A stretch of 64,000 bases of DNA from Allobosea sp. CRIB-10 (GTDB taxonomy: Bacteria > Pseudomonadota > Alphaproteobacteria > Rhizobiales > Beijerinckiaceae): positions 60,715-124,714 of the forward strand of contig NZ_FOKP01000019.1 in assembly GCF_900112185.1 (NCBI RefSeq), given 5' to 3'. The notes under the pieces were generated by a model. That model did not search any database. It was not told the DNA's origin and saw nothing but the letters and a program-made list of their open reading frames with translations. The position numbers and the translations under genes were made by a program. This document shows, piece after piece, positions 49,339 to 57,190 of this stretch (the first letter of the stretch is position 1; each line of letters begins with the position of its first letter).

Positions 49339-50004
49339 ATGTCGCCTCCCCTGAAGCACCGCACACTGTCCTCGGCGATCGTCGATCGGCTCCGTCAGGA
49401 AATCCTCGACGGCAGCTACCCGGCCGGCTCGCAATTGCGGCAGGACGCGCTGGCGCAGGCCTATGAGGTCAGCCGCATCCCGGTGCGCGAGGCGCTGTTC
49501 CAGCTCGAAGCCGAGGGCTTCGTCAGGATCGTGCCGCACAAGGGCGCGATCGTTTCAGGCCTGTCGCTGGACGAGATCAACGACGTCTTCGAGCTGAGGA
49601 AGCTGCTCGAACCGCGTTTGCTCGCGAGTTCGGTGCCGACGCTGACGGCTGAGGACTTCGCCGCCGTCGCCGGGATGGAGGCTGCGTTCGAGGAGGCGAT
49701 GACGGCGCGCGACATCAGCCGCTGGGGACTGCTGAACGCCGATTTCCATATGGCGCTCTACGCTCGGGCGACCCAGCCGCGTACACTCGCTATCGTGGCG
49801 GGGCTATTGCAGACCAGCGACCGCTATACGCGGCTGCAGTTGCAGCGCAGCTCCTCGATAGAGCGGGCGCGGACAGAGCACAACGAATTGATCCGGCTCA
49901 GCCGCGCCGGAGCGATGAAGGAGGCGTGCCGCCTCCTCGTCGACCATATCGAGCTGGTTAGGCGCGATCTGGTGGCGTTCCTGGAGGAACGCGGGAAGGG
50001 GTAA
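49339..50004 (+). CDS. GntR-family transcriptional regulator, FCD (FadR) subfamily
   Basis: A 221-residue regulator. The N-terminal winged helix (LSSAIVDRLRQEILDGSYPAGSQLRQDALAQAYEVSRIPVREALFQLEAEGFV) is followed by an all-helical FCD domain (VFELRKLLEPRLL, then FHMALYARA and the C-terminal LLVDHIELVRRDL) with Asp/His positions for a metal or ligand. The ATG at 49339 was used rather than the GTG 9 bp upstream. It is divergent from the TRAP operon and likely represses it in the absence of the ligand. Confidence 0.93.
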   Translation: MSPPLKHRTLSSAIVDRLRQEILDGSYPAGSQLRQDALAQAYEVSRIPVREALFQLEAEGFVRIVPHKGAIVSGLSLDEINDVFELRKLLEPRLLASSVPTLTAEDFAAVAGMEAAFEEAMTARDISRWGLLNADFHMALYARATQPRTLAIVAGLLQTSDRYTRLQLQRSSSIERARTEHNELIRLSRAGAMKEACRLLVDHIELVRRDLVAFLEERGKG

Positions 50005-50020
50005 GAGCTCCCCTTTCCTT

Positions 50021-50110
50021 CATGGTCGGGCTTGTCCCGACCATCCACGTCTTCCTTCGGGCAATGCGACGTTCAAGACGTGGATGCTCGCCACAAGGGC
50101 GAGCATGACG
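50021..50110. repeat. Palindromic intergenic repeat, family C
   Basis: CATGGTCGGGCTTGTCCCGACC at the left and GCTCGCCACAAGGGCGAGC at the right are two hairpins. They flank ATCCACGTCTT and AAGACGTGGAT, inverted copies separated by about 20 bp. It is the reverse-orientation relative of the nested element at 45144-45242. It lies in the convergent gap between the GntR gene and the D-threonine-aldolase-type gene. Confidence 0.8.
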
Positions 50111-50134
50111 GCGTTGTTCCCAAACGAGAGTTGA

Positions 50135-51214
50135 TCAGGTCAGCTTACCCCTCGCCGCCACCGGCAGCTCGCCAATCAACTTGTCGCCGCGCACCGTCAC
50201 CAGCCGGTCGACCATGTTGACGACGACGCAGACATGGTTCGGCACCACGCGCACGACCTCGCCGACATTGGGCCGTTCATTGCTGCCGGAGAGGTCGAGG
50301 AAGCCGTGCTCCTCGGCGAATTGCGCGATCTTGGCCAGCGGGTATTCGAGGATGTAGCCGTGTCCGTCGAGCCCGCCCTTGTCGCTGGTCAGCGTCTTCG
50401 AGCCGGAATCGAGGATGCCGCGCTCCGGCCCGGCCCGGCTGACCACCGTCGCGTAGACTGTCAGCGCGCAGTCCTCAAGCGCCGCCACCCCGGCGGCGAC
50501 CTGCATGCGGTCGTTGAAGATCGAGGTGCCCGAGCGGTGCTCGGTCGAGCCCTTGAGCTTGCCGATATTGGGGATGTTGGGCGAACCGCCGGTCGAGACG
50601 ATGCCGGCCTCCAGCCCGGCCTCGCGCAGGCCGGCATTGGCAGTGTCGAGGAAGTCCTGCGTCGCCGGCCAGCCGGTCTCGGGCGGGTACATCAGGAAAC
50701 CGGCGAAGGTCAGCCCCTTCGACGCGGCGATCTGCTTGGCGAGCGCGACAGCCTCGCCCGGCGTCTCGACGCCGGCGCGCTTGCGGCCGGTATCGCACTC
50801 GACCACGACCTCGAGATTGCGCCCGGCGATCTCGGCGGCCTTGGGCAGGCCGGCGATGGTGACAGGATTGTCGGCCGCGACGATCATGCGGACGCGTCGT
50901 TGCAAGGCACCGAGACGCCCCAGCTTTTCCTCACCCAGAATGTTGTAGCTGATCAGGATGTCGTCGATGCCGCCATCGGCCATGACCTCGGCCTCGCCGA
51001 GCTTTTGGCAGGTGATGCCGCGCGCGCCGGCGGCGACCTGGAGCCGCGCCAGCTCGGGCGATTTATGCGTCTTGATATGCGGGCGGTTGGCGACGCCGGC
51101 CGCATCGCAGGCGGCCTGGAGCCGGGCGATGTTGGCCTCGACCTTGTCGAGGTCGATGACGACGGCCGGCGTGCCGTAGACGCGGGCGATCTCTTCTGCG
51201 AGCGCGGTCGTCAC
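50135..51214 (-). CDS. D-threonine aldolase/D-serine dehydratase-type PLP enzyme
   Basis: A 359-residue alanine-racemase-fold (fold III) PLP enzyme. The PLP lysine is Lys48 in NRPHIKTHKSPELARL. The C-terminal zinc pair is His327 and Cys329 (VVPNHVCVV), the D-serine-dehydratase/D-threonine-aldolase arrangement. Both reactions act on D-3-hydroxy amino acids (D-threonine, D-serine, D-threo-3-hydroxyaspartate), and the split cannot be told from sequence alone. It overlaps the RidA gene start region by 4 bp, and RidA would remove the enamine/imine made by a dehydratase, which favours the dehydratase reading. Confidence 0.85.
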   Translation of the reverse strand: MTTALAEEIARVYGTPAVVIDLDKVEANIARLQAACDAAGVANRPHIKTHKSPELARLQVAAGARGITCQKLGEAEVMADGGIDDILISYNILGEEKLGRLGALQRRVRMIVAADNPVTIAGLPKAAEIAGRNLEVVVECDTGRKRAGVETPGEAVALAKQIAASKGLTFAGFLMYPPETGWPATQDFLDTANAGLREAGLEAGIVSTGGSPNIPNIGKLKGSTEHRSGTSIFNDRMQVAAGVAALEDCALTVYATVVSRAGPERGILDSGSKTLTSDKGGLDGHGYILEYPLAKIAQFAEEHGFLDLSGSNERPNVGEVVRVVPNHVCVVVNMVDRLVTVRGDKLIGELPVAARGKLT

Positions 51215-51669
51215 GGCAGCACCCGGACGATGACTTCGATCTCGACGGTCATATTGTTGGGCAGCGAGCCCATGCCGACAGCCGAGCGGGCATGGCGGCC
51301 GTTGTCGCCGAGCACGGCGACGAACAGGTCCGAGCAGCCATTGATGACCTTGGGGTGCTGGGCGAAGTCGGGGGCGGCATTGACCATGCCGAGCAGCTTG
51401 ACCACCTCGATCTTGTCGAGCGAGCCGGCCGCCTTCTTCATCGCCGCGAGCAGGCCGAGACCGGTCTGCTTGGCATGCTCATAGGCGTCCTCGATCGAGA
51501 CGTCGGCCCCAACCTTGCCGGTCGGATAGGTGCCGTCGGCACGCTTGGGGCCCTGGCCGGAGAGATAGATGAAGTCGCCGACGCGCTTGAAGCTGACATA
51601 GGTCGCGACCGGGGTCGGGACGTCCGGCAGCGTCAGGCCCAATTCCCTCAGCTTGTCATCGGCACTCAT
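51211..51669 (-). CDS. RidA-family enamine/imine deaminase
   Basis: A 152-residue RidA (YjgF/YER057c/UK114) protein. Core residues are DFIYLSGQGPKRADG and, near the C-terminus, GRHARSAVGMGSLPNNMTVEIEVIVRV, which includes the catalytic Arg. RidA hydrolyses reactive 2-aminoacrylate and similar enamines/imines from PLP-dependent dehydratases to keto acids plus ammonia. Its stop overlaps the start of the D-amino-acid enzyme gene, so the two are coupled; its own start overlaps the acetyltransferase stop. Confidence 0.88.
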   Translation of the reverse strand: MSADDKLRELGLTLPDVPTPVATYVSFKRVGDFIYLSGQGPKRADGTYPTGKVGADVSIEDAYEHAKQTGLGLLAAMKKAAGSLDKIEVVKLLGMVNAAPDFAQHPKVINGCSDLFVAVLGDNGRHARSAVGMGSLPNNMTVEIEVIVRVLP

Positions 51670-52193
51670 GCGTTTCTCCCATCGTCTTTCAGATCGCGGA
51701 CCAGATAGCGGGCCGCATCGTCATAGCTCGCAAGCTTGCGGGCAAGGGCTTCGTCATGCGCCTCGCGAAAACCGTGGCGACGCCAGAAGCCGGCCGAGTT
51801 CCCGACGGCGACCAGCGCCATGCGGACGAAGCCCGACGCGCGGGCATGTGCTGCCAGCCGATCGACACAGGCCGAGGCGGCGCCACTGCCGCGAGCGCCC
51901 GGCAGCAGAGCAAGGTCGTGGATGTAGTAGGCATCGGCATCATCAGGCACAGTGCCGAGCAGGCTGTCGAGCGCCGGCACCTGGCCGAGCCGCCAGGGAT
52001 GGCTCAGCACATAGCCGCCGAGCCCCTCCCCGCCCGCCAGCACGAGGCAGCCGGCCGGATGCAGCGCGAGCCGCTCGGCGAAGACCGGCTCGCCTTCCGG
52101 ATAGTCCGGATGGACCTTTGCCGCCACGGCCATCACGGCCGGCAGGTCGGTGGCGGCCATGGGGCGCCAGGAGAGTGAGCTCTTCTCGGGCAT
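51666..52193 (-). CDS. GNAT-family N-acetyltransferase
   Basis: A 175-residue acetyl-CoA-dependent acetyltransferase. The acetyl-CoA site is YYIHDLALLPGARGSGAASACVDRLAAHARASG (R/Q-x-x-G-x-G/A) with VGNSAGFWRRHGF near the end. It begins at ATG 52193 (MPEKSSLSWRPMAATD); the upstream frame lies in a repeat. It is first in an operon with RidA and the D-amino-acid enzyme, suggesting that N-acetylation or resistance to an amino-acid-like compound accompanies that pathway (inference). Confidence 0.82.
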   Translation of the reverse strand: MPEKSSLSWRPMAATDLPAVMAVAAKVHPDYPEGEPVFAERLALHPAGCLVLAGGEGLGGYVLSHPWRLGQVPALDSLLGTVPDDADAYYIHDLALLPGARGSGAASACVDRLAAHARASGFVRMALVAVGNSAGFWRRHGFREAHDEALARKLASYDDAARYLVRDLKDDGRNA

Positions 52194-52218
52194 GACTTTC
52201 GCGCAGCATCCCAACCGC

Positions 52219-52327
52219 GTCGTCCCGGGCGACCGCAGGGAGACCCGGGACCCATGCCTGAACCCTAGTCGGACAGGCTCCGGCATGGATCCGGATCTGC
52301 GCCACTTCGCGGCTTGTCCGGGGTGAC
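52219..52327. repeat. Palindromic intergenic repeat before the acetyltransferase operon
   Basis: The left end GTCGTCCCGGGCGACCGCAG and the right end GCGGCTTGTCCGGGGTGAC are inverted relatives, with internal arms ACCCATGCCTGAACC and the GGCATGGATCC region. It is related in style to family B but divergent in sequence. It lies 25 bp upstream of the acetyltransferase start, so it would be in or before the operon leader. Confidence 0.6.
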
Positions 52328-52357
52328 TTGCGTTTGAGTATGCGGCTTACAAAACCG

Positions 52358-53524
52358 CTAGGCCGCCTCGACCTTCCTGAACTTGTTGCTGCGCTTGGGG
52401 TGCCACCAGGCACCCTTCAGCACCACGCCTTCGGAGACGATCTTCCTGTCGCCGATCAGGTGCTCGCCGACGACGTCGACATAGTCGAACTTGCCTTCCT
52501 TGATCGTCAGCACGGTCGCATCGCCGAGCGAGCCGACCTTCAGCGAGCCGTACTCCGGGCGCTTCAGCGCCATGCCGGCGTTCAGCGTCGAGGCCGCGAT
52601 CACGTTGTTCAGGCTCATGCCCATGCAGAGGAACTTCGACATGGTGGTGACCTGGTCATAGGCCGGGCCGTCGATGCAGAGCTTGTGCACGTCGGAGGAG
52701 ATCACGTCCGGCTCGAAGCCGTTGGCGAGCATGGCGCGCGTCGTCTTGAACGAAAACGAGCCCTTGCCGTGGCCGATGTCGAAGATGACGCCGCGCTTGC
52801 GGGCGGCGAGCACTTCGGGCTTCACCGTGCCCTGAGCGGTCGAGGGCGCGTTCGGGAAGGGGCGGAAGGCGTGGGTCAGCACGTCGCCGGGGCGCAGCAT
52901 GCCGATCACTTCCTCATAGGACGGCGGCGGATGGTCGATATGGCACATCAGCGGCATGCCGACCTCGTTGGCGACCTGCAAGGCGATGTTGAGCGGCACG
53001 GTGCCCGACGTCCCCGAGGCGTGCAGTCCGACGCGGACCTTGATGCCGACGATCAGGTCGCGGTTCTTGTCGGCGACCTCGACGCAGTCGATCGGGTTCA
53101 TCAGCCTGAGGTCGCCGCTCTCGCCGACCATGACGCGGTGGTCGAAGCCGTAGATGCCGGCATGCGAGACGTGGAGATAGGCGAGGATGCGCGCCTGGCT
53201 TTTCTCGATCACGTGCTTGCGGAAGCCCGGCCAGTTGCCCGGACCGGCCGAGCCGGTGTCGACCGAGGTGGTGACGCCCGAGGCGCGGCAGAACTCGTCG
53301 GCATCGATGCCGAGCGAGGTGCCGCCCCAATAGACATGGGTGTGCAGGTCGATCAGGCCGGGCGTGACGATGTAGCCGGAGACGTCGCGGATCTCCCTGG
53401 CCCCCTTCAGATCCTTGCCGAAACCCGAGACCTTGCCATCCGTGAAGGCGACATCGAGGATGCCGTCATGCTTCTGCGACGGGTCGATCACCCGTCCGCC
53501 CTTGAGGATGAGATCGTGGGTCAT
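52358..53524 (-). CDS. Amidohydrolase-superfamily metallo-deacetylase
   Basis: A 388-residue amidohydrolase. Metal and catalytic positions are PGLIDLHTHVYWGG (first HxH), VGIKVRV (lysine that is carboxylated in the family), LMCHIDHPPPSYEE, LTHAFRPFPNAP and the catalytic Asp in DVISSDVHKL. Families with this pattern include N-acetyl-D-amino-acid deacetylases and dihydroorotase-like enzymes from Agrobacterium-type bacteria. The neighbours (N-carbamoyl-D-amino acid hydrolase, D-threonine-aldolase-type enzyme) suggest an N-acyl-D-amino acid substrate. It starts 171 bp after the nitrilase-family gene ends. Confidence 0.85.
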   Translation of the reverse strand: MTHDLILKGGRVIDPSQKHDGILDVAFTDGKVSGFGKDLKGAREIRDVSGYIVTPGLIDLHTHVYWGGTSLGIDADEFCRASGVTTSVDTGSAGPGNWPGFRKHVIEKSQARILAYLHVSHAGIYGFDHRVMVGESGDLRLMNPIDCVEVADKNRDLIVGIKVRVGLHASGTSGTVPLNIALQVANEVGMPLMCHIDHPPPSYEEVIGMLRPGDVLTHAFRPFPNAPSTAQGTVKPEVLAARKRGVIFDIGHGKGSFSFKTTRAMLANGFEPDVISSDVHKLCIDGPAYDQVTTMSKFLCMGMSLNNVIAASTLNAGMALKRPEYGSLKVGSLGDATVLTIKEGKFDYVDVVGEHLIGDRKIVSEGVVLKGAWWHPKRSNKFRKVEAA

Positions 53525-53694
53525 GACTGCTCCTTGGGAAACCGGGCGACGGCTGCGTCGCGTTCAGGCGAGGCTGGCCGTAGCGCCGTTCTGGATGATA
53601 GCGAAAGCTTCGGCGAAGTGGTTATGCAGCTCGGGAATATGGAGCTGCGAAACGGCTCGGTCCTGGATCGGATCGTATTCGGCGTCGGCGGCGC

Positions 53695-54627
53695 TCACGC
53701 GATCACCGCGCCCTTGCGCTCGACGATCATGCCGTAGCATTGCGGCTCGCGATGCCTGGCGAAGTTGAAGGTCGAGTTCTTGTAGCTGTTGCCGAGGTCG
53801 AGATCGCAGCGGGCGACGACGAGCTCGTCATCCTCGGTCACCGCCTGCGCCACCACTTCGCCGGTCGGGGCGATGATACAGGAGCCGCCGATCTGGTCGA
53901 CGCCGGCTTCCAGTCCCGCCTTGGCGACGCCGACCACCCAGGTCGCGTTCTGATAGGCGCCGGCCTGCATGACGAGCTGGTTGTGGAAATTGCCGAGCCG
54001 ATCATGGGCCGGGGCCGGCGGGTTGTGCTTGGGCGTGTTGTAGCCGAGCACGATCATCTCGACGCCCTGCAGCCCCATGACGCGATAGCTCTCGGGCCAG
54101 CGCCGGTCGTTGCAGATCATCATGCCGAGCCGCCCGCCCATGGTCTCCCAGACCGGCCAGCCGAGATTGCCGGTCTCGAAATAGCGCTTCTCGAGATTCT
54201 GGAAGACCGCGTCCGGCCGATGCTCGGGATGCCCCGGCAGATGGATCTTACGGTACTTGCCGACGATCTTGCCGGATTTGTCGACCAGGATCGCGGTGTT
54301 GAAGCGGCGCTTGCGGCCGTCCTCATGCGCGAGCTCGGGATAGCCGAGATGGAAGCCGATGCCGAGCCGCTCGGCTTCGGCGAAGAGCGGCGCCGTCTCG
54401 TTCGAGGGCATGGCGCTCTCGAAATAGGAATCGATCTCGTCTTCGTCGTCCATCCACCAATGCGGGAAGAAGGCGGTCAGCGCCGCCTCGGGATAGACGA
54501 CGAGATCGCAGCCATTCGACTTTGCCTGACGCATCAGCTCGATCATGCGGGCAACAGCGGAACCGCGGCTCTCCTCGCGCTGGATCGGCCCGAGCTGGGC
54601 TGCACCGACGGTCAGGATACGAGGCAT
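53695..54627 (-). CDS. N-carbamoyl-D-amino acid hydrolase (nitrilase superfamily)
   Basis: A 310-residue carbamoylase. The catalytic triad is Glu47 (VVYPEAALT), Lys127 (GKYRKIHLPGHPE) and Cys172 (GMMICNDRRWPE), the same residue numbers as in Agrobacterium D-carbamoylase. AFFPHWWMDDEDEIDSYFE, LGYPELA and VLGYNTPKHNPPAPAHD also match that enzyme. It hydrolyses N-carbamoyl-D-amino acids to D-amino acids, CO2 and ammonia, the second step of hydantoin breakdown. ATG 54627 was chosen because MPRILTVGAAQLGPI is the family start. No hydantoinase gene is next to it; the amidohydrolase at 52358 is a candidate for that job. Confidence 0.92.
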   Translation of the reverse strand: MPRILTVGAAQLGPIQREESRGSAVARMIELMRQAKSNGCDLVVYPEAALTAFFPHWWMDDEDEIDSYFESAMPSNETAPLFAEAERLGIGFHLGYPELAHEDGRKRRFNTAILVDKSGKIVGKYRKIHLPGHPEHRPDAVFQNLEKRYFETGNLGWPVWETMGGRLGMMICNDRRWPESYRVMGLQGVEMIVLGYNTPKHNPPAPAHDRLGNFHNQLVMQAGAYQNATWVVGVAKAGLEAGVDQIGGSCIIAPTGEVVAQAVTEDDELVVARCDLDLGNSYKNSTFNFARHREPQCYGMIVERKGAVIA

Positions 54628-54806
54628 TGGAAGGCTCCTGCTGTGCTTGGTCGTTGCTCGAGGATTCCGCTGGAGGCGGGCGCCACTATCCCTGTGCGCC
54701 ATTGCGCCGTTGCCGTTACGGCAATAGCGTCGGGCGTTCCCTCTGGGCTCGGTCCGGACCCGCCGGCCGCGGCTGCCGGGGCAGCATCGAGCTGCGGATC
54801 AAAGTC

Positions 54807-55106
54807 ATGGCCACGTTCAATGTCGTCCGCTTCCGCATCAAGCTCGGGCGCGAGGACGAATTTCTCAATGCTCACCGCGAGGGAAAGGCCAACTGGCCCG
54901 GCCTCGCGCGGGGGCACATCATCAAGACCGGCGATCGAACATACTGCCTGATCGGCGAATGGGGAGACCTCGCTGCCTTGAAGGGCGCCCGCGACCAGAT
55001 GATCGCGACGCTGAACAGCTTCCGCGACACGCTCGAGGATCTCGGCGGCGGGCTCGGCGTCACCGATGCGGTGTCCGGCGACGTCGTCGTCGATCTTCGC
55101 GCTTAA
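54807..55106 (+). CDS. Small dimeric alpha/beta-barrel-like hypothetical protein
   Basis: A 99-residue protein, MATFNVVRFRIKLGREDEFLNAHREGKANWPG onward, with a beta-alpha-beta-beta pattern like antibiotic-biosynthesis-monooxygenase (ABM/Dabb) proteins. ATG 54807 was chosen because the first strand begins there; the longer upstream frame is low-complexity. It is divergent from the D-carbamoylase gene across 179 bp. Function unknown. Confidence 0.65.
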   Translation: MATFNVVRFRIKLGREDEFLNAHREGKANWPGLARGHIIKTGDRTYCLIGEWGDLAALKGARDQMIATLNSFRDTLEDLGGGLGVTDAVSGDVVVDLRA

Positions 55107-55244
55107 GCTCCGGCGGCCAGCCTCGCCACGAAAAGCAGCCGCATCCTCACGCGCACGAATTCGCCCGGATACGGGCGAATTCGCTGTACGGATCGGGCTT
55201 TGAACAGGCCCGACGGCAACGCATGACATGACGCCGGACCGCCT

Positions 55245-56132
55245 TCAGATGCTCTTGGCCAGCCGCGGATCGAGCGAGTCGCGCAGACCGTCGCCGAGCA
55301 GGTTCACGGCGAGCACGGTGATCGACAGGAACAGCGCCGGGAAGAAGACGATGTGCGGCCGGACCTGCCAGAGCGCCCTGCCCTCGGCCATGATGTTGCC
55401 CCAGGACGGCGTCGCCGGCGGCACGCCGGCCCCGATGAAGGACAGGATCGCCTCGATGATCATCGCGCTGGCGCAGATATAGGTCGCCTGCACCGTCATC
55501 GGCGCGATCGTGTTGGGCAGGATGTGCTTGATGATGATGCGCGGCACGCGGGCGCCGTTCGAGATCGCTGCCTCGACATAGGGCTGCTCGCGCAGGGAGA
55601 GCACGACCGATCGCACCAGGCGGGCGACGCGCGGGATCTCGGCGATGGTGATGGCGAGGATGACGTTGCCGACCGAACCGCGCGTCAGCGCCATGAGGGC
55701 GATGGCGAGCAGGATCGGCGGGATCGACATCATGCCGTCGATGACGCGCATGACGATGCCGTCGGCCCAGCGCACGAAGCCGGAGAACAGCCCGATCGCC
55801 AGACCCGCGATCGAGGCCAGGATCGCGACCGAGAAGCCGACGATGAGCGAGACGCGGGCGCCGTAGACGACGCGCGAATAGATGTCTCGGCCGAGCATGT
55901 CAGTGCCGAACCAGTACAATTCGGACGGCACGCGCGTGCGCCTGGAGGTGGCGATCGCCGTCGGATCGACCGTGAAGAGCAGCGGCGCGAAGACGGCGAT
56001 GAAGATCATCAGCAGCAGGAGGAAGCCGCCGATCGCGACAGACGGGTGCTTGCGCAGATAGGAGCGCTTGGGCGGCTTGACGGCCGCGCCGATTTCATCC
56101 GCCAGGGGCAGTGGGGCAGCTGGAGCGGTCAA
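55245..56132 (-). CDS. Oligopeptide-type ABC transporter permease (DppC-like), second system
   Basis: A 295-residue permease with SVAIGGFLLLLMIFIAVFAPLLF, the ELYWFGTDMLGRDIYSRVVYGARVSLIVG hallmark, and the loop QPYVEAAISNGARVPRIIIKHILPNTIAPMTVQATYICASAMIIEAILSFIGAGVPP. It overlaps the DppB-like gene by 4 bp (ATGA) and is last in a binding-protein/DppB/DppC order. No ATPase genes follow: the next gene, 138 bp beyond, is unrelated. Confidence 0.92.
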   Translation of the reverse strand: MTAPAAPLPLADEIGAAVKPPKRSYLRKHPSVAIGGFLLLLMIFIAVFAPLLFTVDPTAIATSRRTRVPSELYWFGTDMLGRDIYSRVVYGARVSLIVGFSVAILASIAGLAIGLFSGFVRWADGIVMRVIDGMMSIPPILLAIALMALTRGSVGNVILAITIAEIPRVARLVRSVVLSLREQPYVEAAISNGARVPRIIIKHILPNTIAPMTVQATYICASAMIIEAILSFIGAGVPPATPSWGNIMAEGRALWQVRPHIVFFPALFLSITVLAVNLLGDGLRDSLDPRLAKSI

Positions 56133-57070
56133 TAGCGTATCCTCGGGTCGACGAGGGTGTAGATCAGGTCGACGGCCAGGTTCACCAGCACGTAGACGAA
56201 GGAGAAGATCAGCACGACGCCCTGGATGACCGGATAGTCGCGCCGCAGGATCGCATCGAGCGTCAGCCGCCCGAGTCCCGGAATGGCGAAGACGCTCTCG
56301 GTGACGACGGCGCCGCCGATCAGCAGCGCGACGCCGATGCCGATGATGGTCACGACCGGCACGGCCGCGTTCTTCAGCGAATGCAGGAAGAGCACGTCAC
56401 GGTTGCCGACGCCCTTGGCCTGGGCGGTGCGGACATAGTCCTGCTGCAGCACCTCGAGCATGGTGGCGCGGGTGATGCGCGCGATCAGCGCGATATAGAC
56501 CGTGCCCAACGTGATCGAGGGCAGGATCAGGTTCTTGAACCAGGGCCAGATACCCTGCGAGATCGGCGTGTAGCCCTGCACCGGTACCCAGTCGAGCTTG
56601 AGCGCGAAGACATAGGCGAGCAGGTAACCGATCACGAAGACCGGGACCGAAAAGCCGAACACGGCAAAGCCGACCACGGCGCGGTCGACCCAGGTGCCGG
56701 CCTTCCAGGCGGCGATGACGCCGAGCGGCACGGCGATCGAAACCGCCAGGATCAGCGTCAGCACCATCAGCGACAAGGTCGGCTCGATGCGCTGGCCAAT
56801 CAATTGCGTCACCGGCAGCGAGGTGAAGATCGAGGTGCCGAGATCACCCTGCAGCACCCGGAAGAACCATTCGCCGAAGCGGACCAGATAGGGCCGGTCA
56901 AGGCCGAGGCTGGCGCGGATGCGCTCGACGTCGGCAGGCGAGGCCTGGTCACCGGCAATCACGGCCGCCGGATCGCCCGGCGCGATGTAGAGAAGCGAGA
57001 AGACGAACAGCGCCACGAAAGCCATGACGGGGATCGTTGTGATGATGCGTCGGACGATGAATGAGAGCAT
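56129..57070 (-). CDS. Oligopeptide-type ABC transporter permease (DppB-like), second system
   Basis: A 313-residue permease starting MLSFIVRRIITTIPVMAFVALFVFSLLYIAPGDPAAVIAGDQA. The coupling loop is DYVRTAQAKGVGNRDVLFLHSLKNAAVPVVTIIGIGVALLIGGAVVTESVFAIPGLGRLTLDAILRRDYPVIQGV. ATG 57070 was chosen over a frame 12 codons longer because the family sequence begins there. It is separated from the upstream binding-protein gene by 120 bp that include a small hairpin at 57107-57125. Confidence 0.92.
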   Translation of the reverse strand: MLSFIVRRIITTIPVMAFVALFVFSLLYIAPGDPAAVIAGDQASPADVERIRASLGLDRPYLVRFGEWFFRVLQGDLGTSIFTSLPVTQLIGQRIEPTLSLMVLTLILAVSIAVPLGVIAAWKAGTWVDRAVVGFAVFGFSVPVFVIGYLLAYVFALKLDWVPVQGYTPISQGIWPWFKNLILPSITLGTVYIALIARITRATMLEVLQQDYVRTAQAKGVGNRDVLFLHSLKNAAVPVVTIIGIGVALLIGGAVVTESVFAIPGLGRLTLDAILRRDYPVIQGVVLIFSFVYVLVNLAVDLIYTLVDPRIRY

Positions 57071-57106
57071 CGAAACCCTGAGTTGCCGCTGCTGGTGCCG
57101 GGCCAA

Positions 57107-57125
57107 TCGGGATCTGAAGTCCCGA
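57107..57125. repeat. Small hairpin between binding-protein and permease genes
   Basis: TCGGGA (57107-57112) and TCCCGA (57120-57125) form a 6-bp stem around TCTGAAG. It is followed by further GC-rich pairing bases. It lies in the 120-bp gap of the second peptide importer, at the same operon junction as the longer repeats seen in three other importers. Confidence 0.45.
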
Positions 57126-57190
57126 CAGGCCCGGCGGGCGTTGTTTGAGCCGAGCCGCCGCCAAAGGTCGGGGCTCGGGCCTGCTCGCTC

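Noticed and set aside
54522..54806. Extended start for the small protein at 54807
   Set aside because: The added 95 codons are Arg/Ser/Gly/Cys-rich shadow of the opposite-strand leader of the D-carbamoylase gene.
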